Of a stretch of DNA of 64,000 nt, positions 1 to 13,300 are shown piece after piece. Origin of the DNA: Ciona intestinalis (Eukaryota > Chordata > Ascidiacea > Phlebobranchia > Cionidae); the NCBI RefSeq assembly GCF_000224145.3, contig NW_004190472.2:1-64000 (forward strand). Direction: 5' to 3'. Position 1 is the stretch's first letter; every line of letters starts with the position of its first letter. The position numbers were made by a program, and so were the translations under genes. The notes beneath the pieces were generated by a model. That model did no database searches. It was not told the DNA's origin and saw nothing but the letters and a program-made list of their open reading frames with translations.

Positions 1-359
1 GACCAATATTTGTCCCTGGCAACAATATTTTGTCACTAGCAACCCCATTTTTACAATTCCAGGACCAATATTTGTCTCTGGCAACAATATTTTGTCACTA
101 GCAACCCCATTTTTACAGTTCCAGGACCAATATTTTGTCCCTGGCAACAATATTTTGTCACTAGCAACCCCATTTTTACAGTTCCAGGACCAGTATTTTG
201 TCCCTGGCAACAATATTTTGTCACTAGCAACCCCATTTTTACAATTCCAGGACCACTATATTGTCCCTGGCAACAATATTTTGTCACTAGCAACCCCATT
301 TTTACAGTTCCTGGAGCACTATTTTGTCTCTGGCAACAATATTTTGTCACTAGCAACAA
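1..359. repeat. 62-bp tandem array, about six units
   Basis: Units of 61-62 bp carry GCAACAATATTTTGTCACTA and a Pro/Phe-like run on each strand. The array is cut by the left edge of the window. It is open in several frames on both strands, but only because the unit lacks stops. Confidence 0.93.
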
Positions 360-1234
360 ATAGATAACGCGAGAATTTTAAGTGACAAAGAAAATCTTTA
401 AAAAAATGCCAGAAAAATTGCAAATATGAACACAAGTCATTAGGGCTACAATGTATTTGATTTGGTTGCAAAATACTACAATAATTAACAGGAATGTAAA
501 ACAGGATTACGAGGCGCATGGGAATACTTATAGGAAAATTTGTACCGCGATATGAAACAAGTATATAACAAATGGCAGGCACATACAAAATAATAAACAA
601 TATGCACAATGTAGTGAAAAAACATACTTTTAATTAAAGGCACTTTGCTACTGGTTCATGTTTGGCAATTCATGGTTAAAAAAAAGTAAAATATGAAACT
701 TTGGTTTTGCATGAAACACTTAATACTGATTGGCCAGTATAGGATTAGATAGGAATGTATAAAACAGGAATTGTTAAACTTTTTTTGAAACAAGTTCTAA
801 AAAATATGCTTGGCTTGTTGTGCAAAACGGTGTTGTAATTTGGCTTGTAGTTAGCCTTGGCAAAAATCACTTTATGCTTTCAGACTCGATTTTTGTTTTT
901 AATTTAATGTGGCTATTTATAAATTAGGACGCAATAAACTAATAGTTGAAACAATAAATTGTAAAAAAATTGGATTAATTTTCGTGAAATTTTGGTTCAT
1001 TTTAACCGCCAATATATCATAGTGGGCCAAGGATAGTAAGTCCTAAAATATATTGAGCTACAAATAAAGCCTGCAATAAACAGAATTGCTGCTTAGAAAA
1101 CACTTTTGGAAAACTACTGAAATCTCTGGTTCAGTTTCTTAAATTTCAATTCAAAATGGAATCGCATTTTTTTTGTTGATTTTTTGGCAAATATGTTTCA
1201 TTTCAAAAATTTTCCATTTTTTTGGCAACAATTT
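360..1234. other. 3' flank of Myo1b
   Basis: AT-rich sequence after the Myo1b stop, presumably holding the 3' UTR. On the minus strand overlapping ATTAAA motifs occur near 900-909 and could serve polyadenylation; no canonical AATAAA was found just downstream of the stop. Nothing else recognised. Confidence 0.5.
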
Positions 1235-1376
1235 TCACCCAGAAGGAGAGACTCCATTTACTGGCAGGCCTACTATAAACATGTGTTTGTTCTTTTTCAC
1301 AGTTGGACCACCAACCACTCTTGCAGATGGTTCATTAAACTGGAGGCTCATTGGTGACTTGCATTTCAAATCAACC
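1235..1376 (-). CDS. Myo1b: Myo1b exon 24 (C-terminus and stop)
   Basis: Encodes [20 protein letters not shown], then [20 protein letters not shown] and VSPSG, with stop TGA at 1235-1237. The P-T-x-K+xNxxxxVxxP ending matches the last residues of Myo1b tails. Acceptor AACAG, phase 2 in. Confidence 0.88.
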
Positions 1377-4300
1377 CTGTTAATAAGCATGGGGTTTAAA
1401 GGTGAAAGGTTATATAAGGACAACAGTCACAACACTAATGGCTAATGCATTTTTTTGTCTTTAAACTGAAAAAAAAAAGGTTTCAATTTCATTTCAAATC
1501 AGGAGATTTCGTTTCGAAAAAGAGATTTGGTTTTAGAAAATTATGCCTTGAAACATTGTTCAAACAAAACGATTTTCCTAAATTTTTGCATTTAAAAAAA
1601 TATAATGTGTGGCACTTATAATATAAAATCTATTTATACGGCCTAAATCCTAGGACCCATGGCATGCCTGTAGGACTTCACACACATAGAATGAAAATTG
1701 GTGACTTCTTTACAGAACCAAACATAGAATGAAAATTGGTGACTTCTTTACAGAACCAAACATAGAATGAAAATTGGCGACTTCTTTACAGAACCAAATA
1801 TAGAATGAAAATTGGTGACTTCTTTACAGAACCAAATATAGAATGAAAATTGGTGACTTCTTTACATAAAACCAAACAAATTCAAATTATTCTTACTTCT
1901 GTTCAATGATGCATGACAACTTCTGATTGGTTGATTTTTCGACCAATAGCGACATCTTGGTAGCAAGTTCAATAGAATGAGCAACATTTAGTATTAAGTC
2001 GCCTTTGTGTTTCTTAGATTCCTTGAACAAAATGTAACAAATTAAAAATGTTTTTTTTTATAAAAGTTCACTCGGTAAACTAAATATTACATTTTATTTT
2101 TAAACTAAATAGTAAAAATTTTAATATTTTCGAAAAAAAGTCTAACTCAAGGCTGTCTTTTTTGTGGTCAATTAAGTTTTTGTTCTCAACCAGTGAAGCA
2201 GTTAGCAAAAAAATAAGAAGGAAATTAAAAAAAAAATTTTGTTAATATTTCTTTTATAAATTTTTTTATAGGAGTGTCACTGCACAGGCGGAGAGTTGTT
2301 TTGAGATCGTTAAAATATAAAGAACGGACAAAGCCTCACAGCTGGTGGTTTGCAATGCAATATCATCATCCCGTCCTGGTAAGGTGAGAAGGAAACTCCG
2401 CTGATGTCATGAACAGCGACGCGGCATTTTTGCTTCAGTGATTTTTCTTCGAGTAATAAAACAGCATTGTCTGTCATAACGATGTAGCAGGAAACGAACT
2501 GAAAATCGATAAAATGGTTTTTGTAAAGTTTATAGAAAATAAAAAAAAGGTCCACATTTATGGTGAAATTATCATTATTAAAAGAATAAAAAATAAAGTA
2601 AGTGAACTCGATTTAATCAAAGAGAATTAAAAAGATATTTTTAAAACAAAAAAATATTTTCTTTTAACTTTATAAAAAGTTTATTAGAAATTCCCCAAAA
2701 GTTTTTAAGGATTTAAAAAAAAAATCATAACATCTGAACAAAAAAAGTAACAGGAAATTTCAAAATTCGCTTACTTTTCCGTTATTTCTATGAATTTTAA
2801 ATCCTTCGTCTGCGAAAATAATAATCGCCCCGCCCCCAACTTTTCGCCACTTCTGATTGGAGGAGAGAGTCACATGATCACCGACAAACTTCTGGACCAA
2901 TGAGGACGGGTATAACGATTTTTTGCCTGAAATGCAAAATATTGTTAAATTTATTTTCTCTCTTCTTTTTTCAATAAATTTGATTTTGTTTCTATGGTCA
3001 CGATAAGGAAAAGTTTACAAAAGCAAAAAGACAGGCAGTAACAGTAAAACAATAGTTGTTAAAACACGCTCAAAGTCTAAGTTAGCATCTAGGATTTTAT
3101 TCTATATGAAGTAGGTACAGCAGCAAAGACTTTAAAGCAGTGTTTCTCAACCTTTTTTTTCTGCGGACTGATGGAGCTTTAATAATCAACGAAAATGTAA
3201 TTTCGTCCAAAGTAGAACTATATGTTCGTTGCAGTGCTACAAATTACGGAACTGGTGAAGTTTTAAATCAGTTAAAAATTTGATGTTTTATTTCTGTAAT
3301 CAATGAAATGTAGACTTCAATATCTTGCATTTTGCAATTGAGATATAAAATTGTAATATATTTGGATGACTGGCAGAAAAGTTGAGATAAGAATGTAATA
3401 AATACCTTTGAATAAATTTGACGCATGAAGTTTTTCTGATAGTTCAGTTTTTCTTTGAGGGGTGAGGCCCTTCCTGTATTTCATGCACTGCAAGGAATTG
3501 GAATTTAAAAGTACATAATATAAAACATCTAAAAAAATTTTATTTATGTATAAAATAAAATTTACAAAAAGATATTTATCACAAAAAAATCAAAAATATA
3601 TATATAATAAAAATTATAAAAAAATATAACAAAAAAAATTCAAACAGCGAGACAAAAGACTGGAAAATTTTAAACTTACTCTCCACTTGTGAAACAAATC
3701 CCTTAATATTGGATGAGTGGAAGAAAGGAATTGATATTTGCATGAGCTCCATTTCTTATCAATTGGGGAACTAGATGGCAAAGAATCCCTTGTTTTGGTG
3801 AGATACAAATATACCTGGGAAATTTGTTACATTCAAATTTTGTTATCAGCAAACAATTTGTTGCATAATGAAAATTTTGTTCAATTAATACTTTATTACA
3901 TGGGGGAAATAAAGGTTCGCAACAAAGTTTACAAAACAAATAAAAAATTTTGCTCTAGAATAAGTTTTTAAACCCCAAAAAATCATAATTTTCGGGCGCA
4001 AACTTTTAGAATAAAATGCGAAAACATTTTTTTTGAAATGTTAACTCCAGGGGTGTGTATAAAGTACTTACCACATATTTCTCCATGAACTTTGCGATAA
4101 CCTTCCCAGCATTAGCACGGAAAAACTTTCGATATTCTCGTCTCGTTGTATAACCCTTCCAATGCGCTGCTATGATGGACACGGATATGCATTGAAGCTT
4201 GTGAAGCTTGTATGCTCGCAGTAAGCATCTTGCCTGTGAGATTTTATAAGTGAAAAAATATTTCTGTTTTTGCTCGACCTTGACTGTGAGGGTGTGGATA

Positions 4301-7300
4301 TGGGGGTTGGTCATTGGAGAAAAAAAGTTGTGCTTTTAATGCTTTCAATGTAAAAGTAGCCCTTTAATAGCATCTTTTTGCTTTAAAAATGCAAAAGCCC
4401 CAGTATCATACTCCTATAATTGTTAAAGTTTCTTAACATTTATTGGGACGGGCACGAGGTGTATGAAACAGAACACCTGTGCTATAACGGCTAAAGTTTT
4501 TCAACCATGCGAGGATAAAGCAAGTTACACACGTGGTAACTCTCAGTGGGCACAAGGTGTATGAAACAGAACACCTGTGTTTAATAGACTGTCGTTTTTC
4601 TGTGCACGTGAAGATAAAGCAAGTTACATTTATTCAAGTAATTGATTTTTTGCATTTTTCACTTAAACACATAAGCAGACACAAGCTCACATCTACCAGA
4701 CAGAATCAATATAAGGTTGGAACATATTCATATAGAAGCACAACCCATTTTGAGCTCTACATACTACTGTAATTGTAAAAGTTCCGTAACCTAAACGTTG
4801 ATTGGGACGGGCACGAGGTGTATGAAACAGAACACCCATGTCATGACTACTGTCATTACTCCGCCATTTTGATCTAATACCACTGTAAAAGTTTCGTAAG
4901 CTAAACGTTGATTGGGACAGGCACGAGGTGTATGAAACAGAACACCCATGTCATGACTACTGTCATTACTCCGCCATTTTGATCTAATACCACTGTAAAA
5001 GTTTCGTAAGCTAAACGTTGATTGGGACAGGCACGAGGTGTATGAAACAGAACACCCATGTCATGACTACTGTCATTACTCCGCCATTTTGATCTAATAC
5101 CACTGTAAAAGTTTCGTAAGCTAAACGTTGATTGGGACAGGCACGAGGTGTATGAAACAGAACACCCATGTCATGACTACTGTCATTACTCCGCCATTTT
5201 GATCTAATACCACTGTAAAAGTTTCGTAACCTAAACGTTGATTGGGACGGGCACGAGGTGTATGAAACAGAACACCTGTGCTATAACTACTGTCATTGTC
5301 CCGGCATTTTAACCTAATACCACTGTACAGTATACCCATTATACAATATAAAGTTGCAATACACTTATTCATCATATAGAAACAACCCACCTTCCAACCC
5401 CTGATGAAACATTGCATAACAATCGTTGCAGATTTCAGTTTCAAATATCGCTGCTGGTTCTGCAAAATGAAACAAAAGAAAAATTACAACTAGCATTTAT
5501 AGTATTCAAAATATTCCGATTTTATATTTTAATGCTACAAACTAAATGATTTGATGGAAATTCCTGCATAGGCGGCCCTTTCAGTATAAATTTGTTGTAA
5601 CATGTGTTCATTTTGTGACATCTTTGGAAAAATTAAGATAATTTATCGTTTGCTTAATCACTTTATATCCAATTTAGCTAGTTTAAATATTTTTTTATAC
5701 CTAGTCAGTTAATTAAAACACTTTATATTCAGCAAAAAAATATGCAGTGAAAGTTTTTTACAAACCTGGTGTCTCTTTACAGTTTTACTGATGACAATCT
5801 GTGCTTGTCGCATAATTTGGAACAACTTCCAATGGTGATATCCCCTCCATGTTTTCTGTATAGTGGTCGCAATATCGTGCAACGCCGCGTTTCTGTATTC
5901 CTCGAGTTTAAACAGCTGTTTCCAAGAAACAAAGACAATTATTCACGTTTCGTGATTTGGCAATTGTGTTTTATGATGTCATAATCAATGTTGTGAAATG
6001 ACAATGCAGAACAATGATGAAATAATGATTATTGTTACATGTTTAAAGAAAACGTTATTGTAATTTACTTTTCTTACATATAAAATATAGTTCGGGTTTC
6101 GGGGTAATGGGCCATATATGGCCCATAATCCAGTCATAAAGGACCTTACCCAATTGATTCTTAAACCCTAGATTTGCGACTTATAACTAGATTGTCATTT
6201 ACTATGGTAGTTTACAATACATTAACATTACGTGGTAAAAGTAATTTTATCGTAAGCTTTGCTTAATATGTAAGTCGCCACAAAAAAATGACAATCATTG
6301 CGTTACGGCATTAGAATGTGATTCATATATCTTAAGTATAAAGAATATATTTTCACCTTACAAATATAGAATAGAATGCATCTTTAAAAGTTTCAAACAA
6401 CTACATTAAAACATCAGTATTTCTATTTATATCTTTAATATTTTAAGAGTAACGGCACAAATCTGGCCTAAATCCAAAGTCCCCTTACCCATATAGAACA
6501 TAAATCAGAATTTCTAAAATTTTATATCTCAATAACTTACCGTCCTTGGGTTCCTAATGAATATTTTGCTTTTCCCATATTCATATTGCTCTGGATCGAT
6601 CTTTGTTTTAAGAAGGATCTGTTTCACCCCTTCTTTAGGTGGTCCGTGCCATGACGGCCATGTTTTTGTGCTCAGCATCTTGTACCTGGTCGGCATAACT
6701 TATTTTTGGAAGGTTTTTGGACAGTTTGAATAAAATTAACTTTGAATATGACTTAACAAATGTAACTTAATTGAATAAATGAATGTAACTTGTTTATCCT
6801 CGCATGATGGGGCAACGATAGTCATTAAAACACCAGTGTTCTGTTTTATACACCTCGTGCCTGCTTACCAGTTTGGTTTGTGTGTAAATACACCTAACAG
6901 CAGGGTAAATTTTACTACAATTTAATATAAAAAGCTCTATGAATGATCATATTATACAAAACTTTAGGAAAAGAATTCAGTGAGGATACTAGGAAGAATT
7001 ATAAACCACCTTGTAATACAATCTTCATATTTCTGTCGGAAAGCGTAACCTGCTCTTCGTACACGGACATTTTCCATCAAACCTAAATACCTCACTTGGT
7101 GGCGCACAAGATCACTGCTGAACACCGATGACCTTTTGACCTCGTTAGGTTTGATGCATCTGAGGATAATTAATCGAGGTTTGGGTTATAAGATTTCTAT
7201 ATTAGGTGAGGTACTTGTCGGGAATAAAAAAAAATACCCAGAAAGTAACATTTGTGGCAACTTGTATCGCGGTTGGTGGTATGAGTTTTCGGCTAAGTTT

Positions 7301-10300
7301 GGCCCATTACTTTAAAATATCATAGATTTTTAAATTAGGGGTGTTTTTACTCAATACAATCTATATGTTGTATCAAAAAATTTACAAAAACATACCCACA
7401 TAATTAAACAAAGATTAATAAGTTTAACTCATTCATTCAGCAAGTTAATCCTTTCAATTGATTTAACCTAAGTTAATTTTCGCACTGAATATAACTTAGG
7501 TTTTCTATGAGTAGATTCTTCTTGAGTATAAAGCAGGCCCGTGTTAAAACTCATGTCGTTGCCCATGTCAGGATAAATATTTTGAAACGCTCATTCATTC
7601 ATTCATTCATTAAATTATATCAATTCAATTAAGTTCATTTTCGCACCTTATATAGTTTGGGTTTTTCATGAGTAGATTCTTCATAAGTGCCGTCATGGAA
7701 GCTTTGAACTGCGTGGCTGATGTTGGGGGTCGCTTTAACATCGTAGTTAAGGGGTCCCCCTCGGGGAAGAGCCCTTTAGCCCCCCCTAGCAGTGGGTGTA
7801 ACGAAAGGAAGGCAGCCGTTGAAAGATTACGAAACAATGAGTTGTTGTTTTTGTCGATAAAGTTTTCAACCACGTATGTGACCTGGTAGATAGAAATTAC
7901 TTAGCATTTACGAGAGGTAAACTAATTAAAAAATGTAAAATATAAAGAATAAAATACTATATTCATAAAATAAATTTGATTTAACTTTCAATATTTTCAA
8001 GTAATGAAGCCGACTTACACAATGCTCACACAACACCAACTCAAACATTTTTACTGGGTGTTAAACTTTTTATGAAATTAAAGAGTTGCATGTAATATTA
8101 TACATAAGACCAATACAGTTAGCATAATGCTGACTTATTACACCACGCTACAGCACAAACTAAACCCTCACCTTCCCAGCATAATGTTGAATACGAAACG
8201 CATTATGTGGAAGTGTTTTATCTCCAAGAAACCTGGTGTCGCGCCTGCTTTCAAAATGCTCATGCTTGCCGCAAACAGTTTCCAACTTCGTAAGCAACGT
8301 GGCGTCTGTGACGTCACCGGGTCGAAGACATTCTTCATCCAGCATTGAGAGGATTCCACTACGAGGCTGGAGTAATGAGGGATTTTTCGATTTTATTAGT
8401 TAAGTTTTTAAAAAATTAGATTACGTACTTGAAAGCACGTACATAGAAAATAGAATGATATGTAGCAACACTAGCACATGTCTTTTTCCTCCAATTTTAC
8501 ACTTATGCTAATAAATTGTGTAAACATACTGCTACCTAAGTAAATGACTGCACTATTTTGATATCCAATATATTTTGTATGTAAAGTGTTATGGACAATA
8601 AGTTTGCCAGTTTGTGCCTACGTACATGACCAGTGGCACAGCCAGAGGAGGGCTTAGGGTGTCACGACCCCCCCTTTTAAACCAAAAAATAAATTAATTA
8701 AAAAAAATATCTTGAAAATTTTTTGATTAAAACCCCCCGCTTATTTTTTTTCTGGCTGCGCCACTGTACATGACCGTGTGTTATTTTTTATGCCTAATGT
8801 ATTTTGTATGTACGGAACAATGGAATATAAGTTTGCCAGTTTGTTACAAAGTGTTTTAGTCACCAGTTTAAGTTCATGGTGTATTACAAACATTAATATC
8901 AAACTTTATAAGTTACGCAAGTAAAAGCACATCCACGTACGATAACAAAGTGTGTTTTCCAGTTCGTTAAAAAGTGATAAAGACTAGTTTAAGTTCATAA
9001 TGCATAACTACTTTTCTTTTCTTATAAAAATATAATCTACATTAAACTTTGTAAGTTACACTTGTAAACTTCAGCACACGTAATAAACAAGGTAAGTTTT
9101 CCAGTTTGTTAAAAAAGTGTTTAGGGGATAATTTAAGTTCATATTGCAATAATGCATACTACTTCCATTGTGTTACAACTTTATAAGTTACGCTAACAAA
9201 CAAGCGCACACAGGACAAAGTGTTTGTGCAACTATTAAGTGCCAAGTGTTTAAATATTAAACTTAGCCTTATCAGAAGCCATGCAGTCTTCAAGTAATTC
9301 TGAAGAAGTGTTTTCACATAATTTAGTTTATTATTAACTTGGTTAAGTCATTTTACAACCTTGGGTAATTTTACTAACAGTTGTAAATTTAATTATTTCT
9401 TAAAACACACTGCATTATTAGTTAATATGTTACAAATCTTTTTAAGAGTTAAATTCTTAACTTGTTACATGATACTTTAATATAAATTTGAAAAAATTCC
9501 GAAGGTCAAAACATACAAAGAATGAAATTTCAAATGAGGGCAGAATTTTCTGCTTTCATTATTATTATATCTGTGTGGGTGAGGTCCTATATCACAGATT
9601 TTAGAATTACTCAGGATCTATCGCATTACACACAACACATGGGGCTACAACCCATAAGGGACCACAACGTTTAGGCAATGTCCATTAAATGCCTTGCACA
9701 AGGATATTAATTTACTAGGTTCCAGATGGTAACACCCGGTGTGCTGGGACTGGGCAGCTTTCAATAGGTTGACAAATATTCTAAATGTGGATAGGTGGAC
9801 TGATTCTTTTTCTTTACTTTTTTATATGAAAAGAATGACTGTGTGTATGCGTATGGATACTTGTGAACTGGCACTCAAGGTCTCATGTGTGGCTGTACAA
9901 ATACGCCACCGCAAAAAAACAAACTTAAAAAAAAATGAAAATTCAAAGTATATATACTTACACTTTCAATAAGTTGACAAATAATAGCGTTGTTAAAGTA
10001 GTCAATATGAAGCCATTCAATTCCTTCTTTTACATACTCCTCTTGTTCCTCGCGTAAAGTCAACTCAACAAATATTTGCTGCAACTTTTCATTGCAGTAA
10101 TTGATCATGAATTGTTCAAATCCATTTTGCTGCAAAAACAAAATTATTTACAAGAAATTGTCTTAAATACACAAATGAAAGTGGCTTGAAAAGTCAACTT
10201 TTTGATTGGGTATTTTTATGATATCTTGTCAAAAAAATAAAAAACAAACAAAGAAAGACAATTACCCCCAAACTTAAGGTGTGTAACTTGTATATTAATT

Positions 10301-13300
10301 AAACTAAAATAAAGTTAACATAATAAATTTGGAGTAATGGGTCAATCCTGGCCCAAATCTTAGGACCCATGGCGTGTCACTCTGCAGGACTATATATAAT
10401 AAATATAATAAATGACATATAAAATATCTGAAATATAATAAAAGAAACAAAACAAATTACCAATTAAAAAAATAAAAAGTCATTTAATAATCATTACTAA
10501 GAATATGCATTTGAAAACATTTCTCCAATTACTGTGCACCATAAGAAAATCATGACTCCATTACATCATAAATAGCAACTATGATGTAATAATCATTCAG
10601 TTTAGTAACAATTTCCTGTATTGACTGCAATGAATGGATGATTGAGTGCTGATAATATTTGTAAATTTGAAAGTTCGGGTTTTAAGCTATAAAGGTGATA
10701 ATTTCAATTTGTTTTAACCCAAAGATCCTTATCGTTATCGTGCTTGCTGTAGGAGTTCACTTACATAGATTGGAATAGTTAAGAAACTATGAATTATGTT
10801 TTTACTGATCGTTTTCAGTTACGTAGATGTTAAATATAATGAACAAAATGCAATTTTAGATATTCCTATTTGAAAAGTAAAAAAAAAATTAAACAAAAAA
10901 TATACTTTTTCCTTAAACGTGCATTTTAATGCCCCCTAGTATAACCTATACAAAACAGAATATAGTAGGAGGGGTAAGATGGTTCATGTTTTTATTCTCA
11001 TTTATAATCTATTAGTAAACAAATAAACCGCAGCCCTGTGACTCTAAAATAGCATTGTTAATTGTAGAAAACATGATTAGAAATATGGGACTTATGTGCT
11101 AACAGTATCCATCTTACCCCACAGTAGTACACATGTTGTTAACAGTACAAATTGTATGATATTCACCTCAAATACTTCGAATCCATAAATATCCAATACG
11201 CCCATCACTTTGCATTTCTTGTTGGTTTGTGTCGTTACTTTAATACTGCTGTTTATCCTGTTAACCAGCCATGTGAACAAGCGGTCATATATCTCCTTGC
11301 ACAATGCATCTCTGTTGTAGGATGCCTGGGGAACAAGGGATGGTTTGAATTGGTAAGACCAGTGGCGCAGCAAGAAAAAATAATAGAGTTTTTAATCTAA
11401 AAAAAAGAATTAATTTTCTTTTTTAGTTGGAGGTTGCAACCTTGCTACATTTTGAATGAATGAATTTAACTTATTTATCCTTGCTTGCCCGGAAAACGAC
11501 AGTCGTTAAACACAGGGTGTTCTGTTTCATAAACCTCGAGCCAGCTTAGGAGTTACCATGTATGTTACTTTGTGGGTGGTTTTAGTTGAGTACAGAACAA
11601 AAATGTCACTTTTTAGATGAGCATGAAAAAATTGTTACATTTTAGTAATGACAAATGATATTGCAAAGACAAACAAATTCAACATTTTCTTTTATCAATT
11701 GCCGTGAAATAGAAACGTGAACAGAAACAACGCACGATATGATTAATTACATTTGCGCGCCAAGTTAATTTTAGAATGAACAAACAAACTGACATTCTTT
11801 AAAAGTGTGTTTGCTCTTTCCATACATGGGAACTCAACATAAGAATAAACCACAATCTAGCGAAACATGTCGTAACCTGTTAATCTTATGTGTGCTTAAG
11901 TATATCCGACAATAAGTAGAGAAATAGGCGGCTTTATGGCTAATAACAATGAATTACGTTACATAAATGTCAAATACATGCAAAACATGAGATCGTGTAT
12001 AGCCTTAAACCAATACATTTAACATAGAGATAATATAAATTGGACACACCTTACTCTTATTGAAAACAGTAACGATTAATAAGAAGTATAGTGCCCCCTA
12101 ATTGGTACAAAAAAACTAATTTAACTAAAAAAAATCCTTTTGAAACATGTAAACAAAAGACATATGCCTGGATATTCCATTTCTACTAAAGATACATGTT
12201 TGCCCCCTGTTGTAAACTGAAAAAAAAAAGAACTTTGAAAACAAGGAAATAAAATACATATCATTCACTTTTATTTATGGGTGTTAGGGTAACTGACCAA
12301 ATCTGGCCTAAACTCATGGTCCTCTACAAGGACCTCGTCCACATGGAATAGGTTTCTATTAACATAATTTGTACTTAACTCTTTAAAAACGATAGTTAAG
12401 ATCATGTTATTTAAAAAACGAAGAGAAGGAAATCAACAGCAAAACAACAGTTGTTAAAATGTTATGGGAAAGAGTGTCAGTTATAAAGCGTGGTTGTGGC
12501 ACCCAACATATGCGTGCCTGTTCAGGTGATGGGCGAAAGTTAATCCAAATTAAACATATTAGACACCCATGTTATAACACAATCTATAGAAGCAACATTA
12601 TATACACTACCAATTGAAATCAAAATCAGGTGTAGGAACAGAAAAATTATGCCAATATTAGAACTTTACAAGACATTGAGGAACTCGATGCCAAAATAAT
12701 AAAAGCGCCATATTACATATTGGGGGTAAATCTGATCTTTGTTAAAAGGGCATACAAACAAGTTAAGAACCATTGGTATAACCCCATGTTATAACTTAAC
12801 GGTGGAATTGCTGTCATAGAAACATTGGGCCTATATTATAACAGGTTAGCAAATTAGTCAACGCAACACGGCTGTTCAATAAAATTATGGGAAAGATTAA
12901 ACGCATGACTGTTGAACCCAATGGTTATAGAAACAATTGGCCTATGTTTCAAACAAGACTAGAATCCGAACCCACCTCGTTTGCCGACAGCGTGCATGTG
13001 ACCGATTCCTTCCTCGCTGTCATCGTACGCTCGGTCAAAGCTGACGTGAGATTATGTGGTTTGATTGACAGCATCTCGCAAATATCAGCAACCTCTGGAT
13101 GTTTTGACAAACATTTATTTTATAATTAGTTTAAAATGTCATTAACACATATAAAAATACCCACGGAATTTAATGCTTGGTAACTTGTACGCGGGCACGT
13201 GGTGTGCGAAACAAAACACCCAAGTTATACATAACATAATCTTTTTAACGTCTTCAAAAACAATAGCCAAGTTCTTGTTATTTAAAAAACAAAGATAAGA

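Noticed and set aside
51..367. ORFs on both strands at the left edge
   Set aside because: Products of the 62-bp tandem array, with no start context or splice structure.
2275..2339. Open reading past Myo1b exon 22 as an alternative C-terminus
   Set aside because: A full TH1 end is found in exons 23 and 24, in phase and matching the family. Read-through would truncate the domain.
3136..3180. hAT-like end CAGTGTTTCTCAACCTTT
   Set aside because: Only one end was seen; no matching inverted end or target duplication nearby.
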